Source of the DNA: Vibrio sp. 10N.261.55.A7
Lineage (GTDB): Bacteria; Pseudomonadota; Gammaproteobacteria; Enterobacterales; Vibrionaceae
Direction of reading: 5' to 3'
Assembly: GCF_002877365.1 (NCBI RefSeq)
Contig: NZ_MCWZ01000298.1
Location: forward strand, 1-62,055
Length of the DNA stretch: 62,055 nucleotides
The notes beneath the pieces are model-generated. The model did no database searches and was not told the origin of the DNA. It saw nothing but the letters and a program-made list of their open reading frames with translations. Numbering within the stretch: the first letter of the stretch is position 1; every line of letters begins with the position of its first letter. Below, one piece after another: positions 39,758-48,846 of this stretch. Made by a program: the position numbers and the translations under genes.

Positions 39758-39931
39758 GACTTTTTTTAAGTTTTTTATAAATAAAATGCGTTTGGAGGTA
39801 AAAAGGTGATCTTTCGTACAAAAAGAAAACAATGTGTTTATTTTTAGCTCAAGAAAATGGGGTTGTTGTCGGTGTAGTCGAGAAGGATTATTTTGTAAAA
39901 AAGACGGGATAATAGACGAGTTGCGTATGTC

Positions 39932-41065
39932 CTACCCTAATAAGGTAAGCGCGAGATTAGGCTGCTGTTTAGCTTGAGCCAAGATAGACGTACTAACCTG
40001 CTGCAAGATTTGTTGCTTAATCATTTGCGTGGTTTCTTTCGCATAGTCGGTGTCTTTAATACGACTGTTCGAGGCCGCCAGGTTCTCATGAACGTTATCG
40101 AGATTATTGATGGCGTGACTAAACCGATTCTGCATTGCACCCAGTTCAGCCCTGTGGCTATCAACGTACTCAAGGGCAGTATCAATGATAGAGACCGCTC
40201 TTTGCGCCCCACCAACGTCAGTAATGTCTACATTATCAACCGCTTCATAGCCCGCGAGTGACAATTGAAGCTCTGACGATAGATCTCCTGAGAATGCGAT
40301 GGTGCCCGATGTTTCCTTACCCGACATATAAACCTGAAGCTGTCCTTGCTCATTAACTGACGCAGATACCTGATCCGTTTGCCCGTTAATATAGGTCGCA
40401 AGCTGCTCAATGTCATCGCCCACTTTGGCCTCGATTTGAATCGTCTGTTGCTCACCAACGGCATCGGTGTATTGCATGGTCAAGGATTGTGAACCCGGTT
40501 TTACTTGCCAGTTGGAGTCTGCCTTTCCAGCAGCGATGTAGCTAAAGCCACCCATGCCCATATTATCCGAACGCATGGAATTTAAGGACACTTGTACCGC
40601 TTCACCCGAACTCGCCCCAATCTGAAAGGAAGACTCTCCAAACGAGCCATTGAGCAGTTTTCGACCACCAAAAGAGGTGGTTTCAGCAATCCTGTTCAAT
40701 TCTGCGTTTAAAGCACTCATTTCCTCTTGTAGGGCAATACGTTCTGATGCGCTATTTGAACCGTTCGCGGACTGCAATGAGAGATCTCTCATGCGTTGCA
40801 AAAGGTTGGTTGATTCTTGCATCGCGCCTTCCGCAGTTTGCATGATAGAAATACCGTCGTTGGCATTTCTAACCGCAACATCAAGACCACGCATCTGAGA
40901 TTCTAATCGATTCGAGATTTGCAAGCCTGCCGCATCGTCTTTTGCACTATTAATACGGCTCCCTGAAGCTAAACGCTCAAGAGATTGATTCAGCATGTTG
41001 GTCGCATTGCCCAAATGGCGCTGCGCTGTCAGTGCTGAAACATTGGTATTAACGGTGATGGCCAT
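39932..41065 (-). CDS. Flagellin, first of tandem set (position of V. cholerae flaE)
   Basis: Filament subunit of 377 aa and the most divergent of the three (start [20 protein letters not shown], end [22 protein letters not shown]). Its own sigma28-type promoter lies about 90-115 bases upstream. No strong terminator is visible in the 282 bases before the second flagellin gene. Confidence 0.95.
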   Translation of the reverse strand: MAITVNTNVSALTAQRHLGNATNMLNQSLERLASGSRINSAKDDAAGLQISNRLESQMRGLDVAVRNANDGISIMQTAEGAMQESTNLLQRMRDLSLQSANGSNSASERIALQEEMSALNAELNRIAETTSFGGRKLLNGSFGESSFQIGASSGEAVQVSLNSMRSDNMGMGGFSYIAAGKADSNWQVKPGSQSLTMQYTDAVGEQQTIQIEAKVGDDIEQLATYINGQTDQVSASVNEQGQLQVYMSGKETSGTIAFSGDLSSELQLSLAGYEAVDNVDITDVGGAQRAVSIIDTALEYVDSHRAELGAMQNRFSHAINNLDNVHENLAASNSRIKDTDYAKETTQMIKQQILQQVSTSILAQAKQQPNLALTLLG

Positions 41066-41153
41066 GCTTTCCTCTAGTGTTCAAATCGATAGTTGTTCGC
41101 TCAACAATAAATCGGCACTGACATTTCTCGATGAAAGATCGGCGCTTAAGTAT

Positions 41154-41180
41154 TTATCGGTCAATTCGGTTGAATCTTTA
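41154..41180 (-). promoter_or_regulatory. Sigma28-type promoter for first flagellin gene
   Basis: On the minus strand TAAAGATT, 11 bases, ACCGATAA: 7/8 in each element with exact spacing, the best of the three. It begins directly after the terminator of the DyP gene. Confidence 0.8.
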
Positions 41181-41182
41181 AC

Positions 41183-41208
41183 AAAAAAACGAGCACATGG
41201 CTCGTTTT
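41183..41208 (-). terminator. Rho-independent terminator after the DyP peroxidase gene
   Basis: Stem AAAACGAGC/GCTCGTTTT followed on the minus strand by seven T residues. It insulates the flagellin promoter from upstream transcription. Confidence 0.87.
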
Positions 41209-41227
41209 CTATTAAAGTCCTATTCGA

Positions 41228-42130
41228 CTATTTTAGCGCTAGCGTTTGCAGCATTTCCGCAGAAGGTGCGAAGAAATAAGCGCCGGTTACCGCTTTGGTA
41301 AAGCGCAGCAATTGGTCCGTCTTGCCATCTGTGACGCCATACATGCTTTCTAGCATCACTTTGAAGTTGTGAATACGGTTACAATAAGCAATGAACAATA
41401 GGCCATGTTCACCGCTTGCGCTTCCGTATGGCAGACTGTGACGAACAATCTTCACCCCTTTGCCATCTTCTTTAATATCAACACGACCCACATGAGAAGC
41501 CGCGGGTACATCATCAAGCTCAATAGAGTCGGGTTTAGTGCGCCCCACTACTTTTTCTTGCGCTGCCACATTCAGTCGATGCCACGCCGGAAGATCATGC
41601 ACAAATCGCTGAACCATCACGTAACTGCCACCAGCAAAGTCACCTTCAGGAATAATAGCGACTTCATTTCGAACTTCATTCTTCGGGTTTTCAGTCCCGT
41701 CGACAAAATCGGTCATGTCGCGTGAGTCCAAGTAGCGATAGCCATTGGTTTCATCGACTACATCCACATCTTCTGAAATATCAGCCAGCAGCTTTCGCAA
41801 TACATAGAAGTGCAAATCATGGCGATTTGAATGACAGTGAATCAACACATCAACATCGCTGCTTGGTGCCGTGATGTCACCACTGCCCAGGGCAGGAAAA
41901 TCAATCAGCTCACTCGGTGTTTGTTGATTTAATTGCGACCAAAATGATTTGGTAAATGCGATTGAAACCGTTAAGCCCGCGTCAGGTTGTGTGTCATTCA
42001 ACCCTTCGATGAGAGAAGGGAGTGCCTGTAAGCGGCTAATGACGTTTGCTGCGTTTTGCTTAATCTTTAACAGTGTATATTGCGCAAATGGTCCTGCTTC
42101 AGGAAGAATTGCACTTTGTGGTTGTGACAT
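41228..42130 (-). CDS. DyP-type haem peroxidase
   Basis: 300 aa, YfeX-like dye-decolourising peroxidase. The distal motif GxxDG is seen as FVDGTENP, a conserved Arg in IVRHSLPYG and the probable proximal haem His in the SHVGRV region. No signal peptide, so cytoplasmic. The physiological substrate of this group is uncertain. It is monocistronic, between a DUF2919 gene and the flagellins. Confidence 0.93.
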   Translation of the reverse strand: MSQPQSAILPEAGPFAQYTLLKIKQNAANVISRLQALPSLIEGLNDTQPDAGLTVSIAFTKSFWSQLNQQTPSELIDFPALGSGDITAPSSDVDVLIHCHSNRHDLHFYVLRKLLADISEDVDVVDETNGYRYLDSRDMTDFVDGTENPKNEVRNEVAIIPEGDFAGGSYVMVQRFVHDLPAWHRLNVAAQEKVVGRTKPDSIELDDVPAASHVGRVDIKEDGKGVKIVRHSLPYGSASGEHGLLFIAYCNRIHNFKVMLESMYGVTDGKTDQLLRFTKAVTGAYFFAPSAEMLQTLALK

Positions 42131-42181
42131 TAACTTGTCCTCTGATTTTGAATTCTTGACACTTTTTTGCTCTTTGCATCA

Positions 42182-42203
42182 GGGCTCTTTCTGTTGAGAG
42201 CCC
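42182..42203. terminator. Hairpin between DUF2919 and DyP genes
   Basis: Perfect 7 bp stem (GGGCTCT with AGAGCCC), loop of 8. No clear T-run on the minus strand, so it may be only a weak terminator for the DUF2919 gene. Confidence 0.4.
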
Positions 42204-42281
42204 GGTTTAAATTAATTTTGACCGTGCTTCATACAACACCCTGATCAACGCTATTCAACATGGTTACCCAATTTTGCATCG

Positions 42282-42740
42282 CTAGGTCAGTGAAGGGATG
42301 CTGAGGCTATCTCTAACACTGCGGCTTTTTACTAAATAGATCGCAAGCCATAATAATAGCATTAGGGTCACACCATTTGCCCAGGTGAACGCACCATGTT
42401 CTAAATGCACATGATAGACGGTAAGCGCGAACTGAGCACATACCGTTAACAGCGTAATCGAGCGTCCCCAGCTTACAATTTTGTTTATCCAATGACGCTC
42501 GACATTACGTAAACCAATGAACCACATGAAGATGATGCTGGGTACTCCCATCGCCAATCCAATATAGAGCGTAGTTTGATCAGGATAGACAATGCCGAGA
42601 ATTTTCGCCCCGCTCTCTCTGCTGGCTCCGGCCACGATAAATACAATCCAAGCTTTCGCGAGAAATAGCCACCCTAACCAAAGCCAAAGAGGCGCTTTTA
42701 AAAAGCCATTTTTATCATGTTGTTCTACAGAATAACGCAC
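42282..42740 (-). CDS. DUF2919 (YfeZ-like) inner-membrane protein
   Basis: 152 aa with four predicted membrane helices. The N-terminal DKNGFLKAPLWLWLGWLFLAKAW and IVAGASRESG match the DUF2919 family. Function unknown. In E. coli the related yfeZ is close to yfeX, also a DyP peroxidase, so the pairing with the DyP gene here repeats a known neighbourhood. Confidence 0.85.
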   Translation of the reverse strand: MRYSVEQHDKNGFLKAPLWLWLGWLFLAKAWIVFIVAGASRESGAKILGIVYPDQTTLYIGLAMGVPSIIFMWFIGLRNVERHWINKIVSWGRSITLLTVCAQFALTVYHVHLEHGAFTWANGVTLMLLLWLAIYLVKSRSVRDSLSIPSLT

Positions 42741-43108
42741 ACACAGTCTTATTAATTGATGGTTCGAATTGCCATCACTTTACCGCAATTACTCCACTCT
42801 GTGATGTCAATTTCGTAATTTCTAACAAAAAAATAGGGGGATTGAATGGTTATTGAGTGCCCCATGATTAGGGTCAAACTCTTTTGTACTGTCGTAACCT
42901 TAGATAAGAGAGGTACGTACGATAAAAGAGGAACGTTAGATAAAAGCAGCGGCGAACGAAACGGCTTCAGCTTCTATCGTCCAGTTTCAATAACCGTTTG
43001 GAAGTGTCCAACCGCAATGGTAGGTAAAAGATGAAAAATGACGTGATGTATTTTGACAAGTATCAGGCCGAATGGTTACTGCCTAGTATTAGCCTTCAGC
43101 TCCGACAC
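42741..43108. other. nrfF-DUF2919 intergenic region
   Basis: 368 bases. A 62-codon plus-strand frame (42846-43034) exists but has no recognisable product. The only clear structure is a run of three 18-base repeats. The promoter for the DUF2919 gene should lie in the left part. Confidence 0.5.
42903..42956 (+). repeat. Three tandem imperfect 18-base repeats
   Basis: Units begin GATAAGAG, GATAAAAG and GATAAAAG at 42903, 42921 and 42939. The first two agree at about 14 of 18 bases, the third diverges after nine. Being a multiple of three, they encode repeated DKRGT in the short plus-strand frame. Confidence 0.7.
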
Positions 43109-43579
43109 TTATTCGTGGTGCTTTTCATCCGTAGAGTGGGTTGATATTGAGCGATAAGAGAACAACGCAAATAAGAGCATAACAAGTAGAGGCAATCCCC
43201 AAAGCAGCGCGTTCTTCAATGTTTTAGGTGGGTTGTACAATACGAACTCCCCGTAGCGAGACGTCATGAACTCAATCACCTGCTCCTCAGATTCACCTTG
43301 ATTAATCTTAGTAAATACAATGAACCGAAGATCTTTGGCAATGGGGGAATTGGATTCCACTAAATTTTGATTTTGACACTGAGGGCAACGCAATGACTTC
43401 GCTAAACTCACGGCAATCTTTTGATATTCTGGTGTTTTGAATTCAAACAGTTCCACCAACTCCGTGGCTTCTTTCGTTGGCGCAGCAAAGATTCCATCGG
43501 TTTGTGCATAGGCCAGAGAGAAGCTTGAACATACCGATAATAAAAAGATGACGAGTACTTTCATATTGCTAGCCTTCAT
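43109..43579 (-). CDS. nrfF: NrfF/CcmH-type haem lyase component
   Basis: Periplasmic thiol protein that helps attach haem to apocytochrome, here presumably to the special haem site of NrfA. 156 aa: signal peptide (about 1-25), the CcmH motif RCPQCQNQNLVESNS with the redox CxxC, and a C-terminal membrane helix (about 127-145). It overlaps the dsbE-like gene by 11 bases and is last in the nrf accessory operon. The nrfF name rests on context; sequence alone would also fit ccmH. Confidence 0.9.
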   Translation of the reverse strand: MKASNMKVLVIFLLSVCSSFSLAYAQTDGIFAAPTKEATELVELFEFKTPEYQKIAVSLAKSLRCPQCQNQNLVESNSPIAKDLRFIVFTKINQGESEEQVIEFMTSRYGEFVLYNPPKTLKNALLWGLPLLVMLLFALFSYRSISTHSTDEKHHE

Positions 43580-44102
43580 TAAAGTACGATTCGAAATGGT
43601 CTTTCCAAACCTTGTCCGTTAACCGACCGAGCGCCTTTTTAATGATGACCCCATCATTATCAACCAAATAGGTTTCTGGCGTTCCAATCACACCAAGATC
43701 GATAGCAAGTTGGCCATTAGGATCGAAAACAACGGTGGTATAAGGGTTACCTTGTTCGACCAAGTACTCTTTTGCCGGTGCTTTTTTATCGCGATAATTC
43801 AAGCCGATAATTGGAATGCCTTGAGACTGCAACTCAACAAGAAAATCGTGTTCACTCAAACAGACGCCGCACCAGCTTGCCCATACATTAATCAGTTGAT
43901 AACCCTGCCCCGAAACCATGCGTTCATCGATGATAAGGGTATCCTCAAGTAAACTGGTTGACTGAAAATGAGGGAATTCACGATCTTTGCCAGCGACAAC
44001 ACCGCTGGCCTCTTGTTGAAAGATGCCTGTCATGACCACACTGGCAAAGCCAAAAATCAATAAGCATAAGAGGAATAGGTTACGTACTTTGGATTTCTTC
44101 AT
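43569..44102 (-). CDS. DsbE/CcmG-like thiol-disulfide reductase
   Basis: 177 aa, N-terminal membrane anchor (about 8-27) and periplasmic thioredoxin fold with WCGVC in NVWASWCGVCLSE and a cis-Pro region GTPETYLV. It keeps the haem-binding cysteines of apocytochromes reduced. It overlaps nrfE by 23 bases and nrfF by 11, so it is a built-in part of the operon. E. coli nrf lacks such a gene. Confidence 0.92.
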   Translation of the reverse strand: MKKSKVRNLFLLCLLIFGFASVVMTGIFQQEASGVVAGKDREFPHFQSTSLLEDTLIIDERMVSGQGYQLINVWASWCGVCLSEHDFLVELQSQGIPIIGLNYRDKKAPAKEYLVEQGNPYTTVVFDPNGQLAIDLGVIGTPETYLVDNDGVIIKKALGRLTDKVWKDHFESYFNEG

Positions 44103-46053
44103 GTCGTTTTATTTTCACCTTTTTCGACGACAATACGCTCATAGCACCGCCTAACATCATTAATAGACTGCCAAACCAAACCCAGCGAATGTACGCCTTA
44201 TACTGAATTTTGACGGCATAACTGTTAGAGCCAAGCTTATCTCCTAACGTGACATAAACATCACCATGCCAGAAGATTTTGATTGCTGGCTCACTCATAT
44301 TCATGACGCGTACAGGATAGTGTCGACGCTCTGGCGATAAAGTAATGGATTGTCCATTCAAGTCAAAGAGCTCAATTTCAGCTTGTTCCGCCGTATAATT
44401 CGGGCCAATAACCCAATGCGTATCATGATAAACAACTTGCCACTGCTGGAAACTAAATTGCGTCTCACTCGATAATTTACGACCTATTTCTTGTGAGTGC
44501 TCACTATTCATGACAGCGCCTATACATGCGACTGCAAGACCGATATGAGCGAACACAGTTGGCCACTGCTTAGCGTTAAAATGACTCATCGCAAACGAAT
44601 ACACATGAGTCACCCCCACCCACATGGCAAGCACCCAAATAGACCACGCAAGAGCACTAAACTGGTCTACAAGCAAGTCATCCGCTGCGACTTGTGGGTA
44701 TTGAATGAAGGTAAGCAATAACCAGTAAACGCCCGTGCCCAAAAGCAAAGCGGAGCAAGCTAAGAATGCGAACACCTTGGTATCAACCGCTTTGCCCCTG
44801 TACCACTTTAGCAAAGGGGCCAATCCCATCCCCACTAACGCTAGAACCGTGATAGGCAGTATCATAGTATTAAAATAGGGCGCTCCAACAGAGATACTGC
44901 CTAACCCCATCAGCTCATAAACCATGGGGTAAAAGGTGCCGAGAAAAACGGTAAAGGTTGCAACGACCAACAATCCAATCGAGGTTAACAGCAGGTAGCT
45001 TCTACTCACTAACGCTTTCAAAGGCTGGCTGCTTAATGAATCGTATTTCAAGATAAGGAGCCCTAACGACCCCAGTAACGCAATCACCAGAATCAGTAAG
45101 AGCGCAATGCCTTTATTTGGATCGACGGCAAATGCATGAACCGAAGTCAGCACCCCAGAGCGGACAATAAAGGTGCCTAATATACTGAAACAGAACGTCG
45201 TAATCGACAGCCCAATCGACCAAAGATGAAACATGTTATAGCGATGCGCCGCTAGGTGAGCATGCAATAACGCTGTCCCAGTTAACCAGGGTAATAAAGA
45301 GGCATTTTCGACAGGATCCCAAAACCACCAGCCGCCCCATCCTAGCTCGTAATACGCCCACCAAGAGCCTAGAACAATCCCTGCCGTCAAAAATACCCAA
45401 GAGGCTAACGTATAATTACGACTGAGTATCAGCCAATGGTTATTAACCTCGCCTTGCATCATTGCTGCGCAAGCAAACGCAAAAACCGTTGAGTAACCAA
45501 TATAACCAAGATAAAGAAGAGGCGGATGAAAAATCAAACCCACATCTTGAAGCATTGGATTGAGATCTCGGCCTTCAGCTAGCAAAGTGCTGGATGATTC
45601 AAAAGGATTGGAAGCAAATACCGTGAACCAGCCAAACGCTGCAATGAGCAAATTCATCACCCACAGCACATCGTGTAGGTAACTGGATTTGCCTTGAACG
45701 GAATCAACTCGCTGAATAAATGAGATGACAGCGGCCCAGCAGCACAATGTCATGACCCAAAATAACATTGAGCCTTGGTGCCCACCCCAAATCGCCGCGA
45801 CTTTAAAAAATACAGGTAATTGAGAGTTTGAATGGGAAGCCACGTACTCTAGTCCAAACTGGTCTGTGACGAATGCGATTCCTAACAAACATAGACTTGT
45901 TAGCGAGAGCAAAGCATTAATCCGTGTTACTGGAAGCAGTAAGCTGAGTTGCCCATGGCTTGTGAACCACCGTTCAACACCATAATAAAGTGCGATGAAC
46001 GAGCTCAATACTGCGACCAATAACAATGTGATGAAGCCTAGCTCTCCTATCAT
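44080..46053 (-). CDS. nrfE: NrfE/CcmF-type haem lyase
   Basis: Large membrane haem lyase subunit, 657 aa with about 14-15 helices. The tryptophan-rich haem-handling motif is WGGWWFWDPVENASLLPWL (about 240-258), and HPPLLYLGYIGY is also conserved. With nrfF it should attach haem to the non-standard CxxCK site of NrfA. The nrf context distinguishes it from the general ccmF. Confidence 0.93.
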   Translation of the reverse strand: MIGELGFITLLLVAVLSSFIALYYGVERWFTSHGQLSLLLPVTRINALLSLTSLCLLGIAFVTDQFGLEYVASHSNSQLPVFFKVAAIWGGHQGSMLFWVMTLCCWAAVISFIQRVDSVQGKSSYLHDVLWVMNLLIAAFGWFTVFASNPFESSSTLLAEGRDLNPMLQDVGLIFHPPLLYLGYIGYSTVFAFACAAMMQGEVNNHWLILSRNYTLASWVFLTAGIVLGSWWAYYELGWGGWWFWDPVENASLLPWLTGTALLHAHLAAHRYNMFHLWSIGLSITTFCFSILGTFIVRSGVLTSVHAFAVDPNKGIALLLILVIALLGSLGLLILKYDSLSSQPLKALVSRSYLLLTSIGLLVVATFTVFLGTFYPMVYELMGLGSISVGAPYFNTMILPITVLALVGMGLAPLLKWYRGKAVDTKVFAFLACSALLLGTGVYWLLLTFIQYPQVAADDLLVDQFSALAWSIWVLAMWVGVTHVYSFAMSHFNAKQWPTVFAHIGLAVACIGAVMNSEHSQEIGRKLSSETQFSFQQWQVVYHDTHWVIGPNYTAEQAEIELFDLNGQSITLSPERRHYPVRVMNMSEPAIKIFWHGDVYVTLGDKLGSNSYAVKIQYKAYIRWVWFGSLLMMLGGAMSVLSSKKVKIKRHEEIQST

Positions 46054-46093
46054 TCCTCGCTTATAACCTCTTAATCTTCAGCATCTTTGATAT

Positions 46094-47050
46094 TTATACC
46101 ATTGTCATTTGACCGGCATAGAGAATGAATGTTCTTAACATCAGTACACCCAGAAGGCTTAGCGTTGTAACGACCAAGATAAAGCCATTATTATGCTGAA
46201 CTTCTTTCGGTGTCACTGCGTTTAGGGTCAAAGGTAATAACATGCCTATAAAGATCACGCCGACCCAGAACCACTGCGCCCAGAAGCCACTGCCAATCGC
46301 ATTCCATGCGGCTACCTCAGCTTGTCCTCCGCTGAAAATAAGGCCAGTAAAAAAGGTCAACAGAACAAACAACTCAAACAGAACCACTGGACGTTCAAAC
46401 CCGTGTACCCATTTTACGCTGGCACTGCTTGCCGGTTCTTTAAATACAAGAATCCCGAACAGTAAACACGCCGCTGCGCCAGAAGATAAGCTAGAGAACA
46501 GAAACAGTATTGGCAATACAGGGTTGTTCAACATAGGAAAAGTCTGAAGCGCTGAAAGCAAGAAACCTGTATAGGCTGCGAGTGTCACCGCTAGAATTCC
46601 GAGGAAGACTTCTATTGCGTTTTCAAACTGACCAAACTTAACCAGAAGGCCATCGACAAAACCCAACTTTCCTTTTAAGAAACCAACGATCGGCACTCTA
46701 AAGATGATACCAATCCAAACGAACAGCACCGCCATATAGACATTAAAGAGCATCACACCCATAGACATTACAGACGTAGGATTATAGAAGATCATGATCT
46801 TCCAAAAATCTAATGGCTTCGTTAAGTGAAAGACGAGAATCGTCAAGCCAACAACAATGCCAAAGGGCGCTAAGAACGCAGTGGCTTTTAAGATGCCATT
46901 ATCAGCAGCATCGCCTTCAATGACTTTTCTTTTTAAGTAAATTGAAATCATTACTGCACCGGCTGACATTCCCGCCAAGAACAGATAGATAGCTATGATC
47001 CAATCCCATACAACCGTACCAGATTGAAATGCGGTATCCCATGCACTCAT
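46094..47050 (-). CDS. nrfD: NrfD quinol-oxidising membrane subunit
   Basis: 318 aa, about eight membrane helices, NrfD/PsrC family: takes electrons from menaquinol and passes them to NrfC and NrfB. Its ATG overlaps the nrfC stop by four bases (ATGA), so translation is coupled. Confidence 0.94.
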   Translation of the reverse strand: MSAWDTAFQSGTVVWDWIIAIYLFLAGMSAGAVMISIYLKRKVIEGDAADNGILKATAFLAPFGIVVGLTILVFHLTKPLDFWKIMIFYNPTSVMSMGVMLFNVYMAVLFVWIGIIFRVPIVGFLKGKLGFVDGLLVKFGQFENAIEVFLGILAVTLAAYTGFLLSALQTFPMLNNPVLPILFLFSSLSSGAAACLLFGILVFKEPASSASVKWVHGFERPVVLFELFVLLTFFTGLIFSGGQAEVAAWNAIGSGFWAQWFWVGVIFIGMLLPLTLNAVTPKEVQHNNGFILVVTTLSLLGVLMLRTFILYAGQMTMV

Positions 47051-47739
47051 GATGAAACCTCCCCTTTCTGATGTGGTATTTTGTACAACTTAGGTTTGGT
47101 ACCTAAATGCAGCTTGTCTCGGTAGACAATTTCATTGTTCAGTAACTTACTGATCTCGCTCGCAGGATCATTTAGGTCACCAAACACGAGGGCATTGGTT
47201 GGACAAGATTCAACACACGCAGGTAATTTTCCTTGTGCTAAGTTGGTATCACGGCAGAAGTTGCATTTGTCGGCAGAGCCATTTTCAGGGTGGAAGAATC
47301 GAACTTGGTAAGGGCACGCTAATAGACAGTAACCACAACCGACACATTTCTCTTTGTGCACATCCACAATGCCCGTCTTTTCATCTTTGTAGGCTGCGCC
47401 TGTCGGACAAACCATGACACACGGTGCATTATCACAGTGCTGACAAGAGTTTCGAGTAAATCGGTACTCGACATCAGGGTGCTCACCCATTGGCTCACTT
47501 CGCACAATCTCTAATCGAGACACACCTTCTGGAACCTTATTCACATCTCTACAGGCATCGGTACAGGCCGTACAACCAATACACGCGGTTTCATCGTGAA
47601 CCATGCCGTATAGCTTGCCACCCTCTTGTTCAACATTAGCCAATGTTTTTCGACTATTGAGAACAGCAGTACCCGCGACGCCGGTGGTCATAATGACCGC
47701 ACCCGCTCCCGCTAAAAAATTTCGTCTAGAACAGCTCAT
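47047..47739 (-). CDS. nrfC: NrfC iron-sulfur protein
   Basis: Periplasmic electron carrier, 230 aa, with four [4Fe-4S]-type cysteine groups: CIGCTACTDAC, CQHCDNAPC...CP, CVGCGYCLLACP, and CNFC...CVESCP. The N-terminus SCSRRNFLAGAGAV is a Tat signal. The frame is open to 47847, but the ATG at 47739 follows AGGAGAGG and starts the Tat signal; it begins one base after the nrfB stop. Confidence 0.95.
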   Translation of the reverse strand: MSCSRRNFLAGAGAVIMTTGVAGTAVLNSRKTLANVEQEGGKLYGMVHDETACIGCTACTDACRDVNKVPEGVSRLEIVRSEPMGEHPDVEYRFTRNSCQHCDNAPCVMVCPTGAAYKDEKTGIVDVHKEKCVGCGYCLLACPYQVRFFHPENGSADKCNFCRDTNLAQGKLPACVESCPTNALVFGDLNDPASEISKLLNNEIVYRDKLHLGTKPKLYKIPHQKGEVSS

Positions 47740-47740
47740 A

Positions 47741-48328
47741 CTACCTCTCCTCTTCTTTTTGGTTAAAGTCAGAGTGGCAATCAACACACATTTGAATGGT
47801 TTCTTTGCGCTCGATACCCAGCACCTTCGCTTTATTCGCGTGCACATCGTGGCAGTTTGAGCAGGTTAGATTTTTAGCATGGACATCGTGCGTCCAATTT
47901 TTCTCTTGCAGTTTAGAAGGGGTATGACACTCCGTACATTGGCTGTTCGCATCCAAAATTAATTCTGGATCGAGAAAAACCTTATCCGTGCCTTGTTTAG
48001 ATTGTGCACTAGAGAATTTATTGACTTCAGGGGCACCTTCTCGGTGATCAGGGCCTATTCCATTATGGCAGTCGGTACAGTTAACCTCTCGGCCAAGCGC
48101 ACTGTGTGCTTCTTCTCCGTGAGAGCCTGCAAGCGTTTCCTTTGAATCCTTATGACATTGGACACATTTGTAATCCTTGTCACGGATAAGCGTAACTTCA
48201 TGTCTACCTGTCGTATCTTCAGACTGCAAGGTTGAAGTATCGGCAACGGCATGAAGAGAATAACCATAGAGGCAAAATGCAAGAAGAGACTTCAGCATAA
48301 TGGCTATGGCCAACTTTATATTGCCCAT
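47741..48328 (-). CDS. nrfB: NrfB pentahaem cytochrome c
   Basis: Electron donor to NrfA. 195 aa with an N-terminal signal peptide (about 1-30) and five CxxCH sites: CVQCH, CTDCH, CTECH, CSNCH and CVDCH. First gene of the minus-strand nrfBCDE-dsbE-nrfF operon, divergent from nrfA. Confidence 0.94.
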   Translation of the reverse strand: MGNIKLAIAIMLKSLLAFCLYGYSLHAVADTSTLQSEDTTGRHEVTLIRDKDYKCVQCHKDSKETLAGSHGEEAHSALGREVNCTDCHNGIGPDHREGAPEVNKFSSAQSKQGTDKVFLDPELILDANSQCTECHTPSKLQEKNWTHDVHAKNLTCSNCHDVHANKAKVLGIERKETIQMCVDCHSDFNQKEEER

Positions 48329-48846
48329 TTTATCCTTTCCTTATATCAGCGCTAACCAAAACAAGTAGCCACTAATTAATTCAAAGTCTTACAAAATATA
48401 AATTAATAATGATAACTATTCGCAATTGTTATTTACTGATCAAATTTAACGTCTTCCAGAGTTATTAAATTCAAACTCTAAATGATATCAATTCTTATTT
48501 CGGGATAAGCCACAACGCTATATAAATATAATACTCTCATGCCTATTTAGAGGTAGAAATACAGTTCAAAAAGTAGACACTCATCACCTTATTTATTACA
48601 AGGTTAATAACACTAAGTTATTGATAAATTTGATCTAAAAAAACACATTGGTACCACTTTAGGGTTAGAAAGGGATAATCGTGAGCTACATCACCACTAG
48701 GAATTGATCTAAAACAACCTATTTAATGTAAGCAATTATTATTTATTGTTACTTCTATTACACTCTCTCACAGTTCTCCAATTCTTTATTTTGGTATGGC
48801 CAGTTCACAACGCTGTTTATAACAAACAGAATACGGAGATAACACT
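48329..48846. promoter_or_regulatory. nrfB-nrfA divergent control region
   Basis: 518 bases, AT-rich, no gene. Candidate sites seen: an FNR-like TTGAT-N4-AACAA at 48704-48717 (9 of 10 half-site bases), a weaker one at 48630-48643, and a Fur-box-like 14/19 match at 48405-48423. An oxygen-responsive regulator would fit the function, but these are consensus matches only. Confidence 0.5.

Noticed and set aside
42903..42956. Possible CRISPR
   Set aside because: The 18-base units abut with no spacers and diverge quickly.
42846..43034. 62-codon plus-strand frame containing the repeated DKRGT
   Set aside because: No recognised family and no convincing ribosome site; kept only as a repeat.
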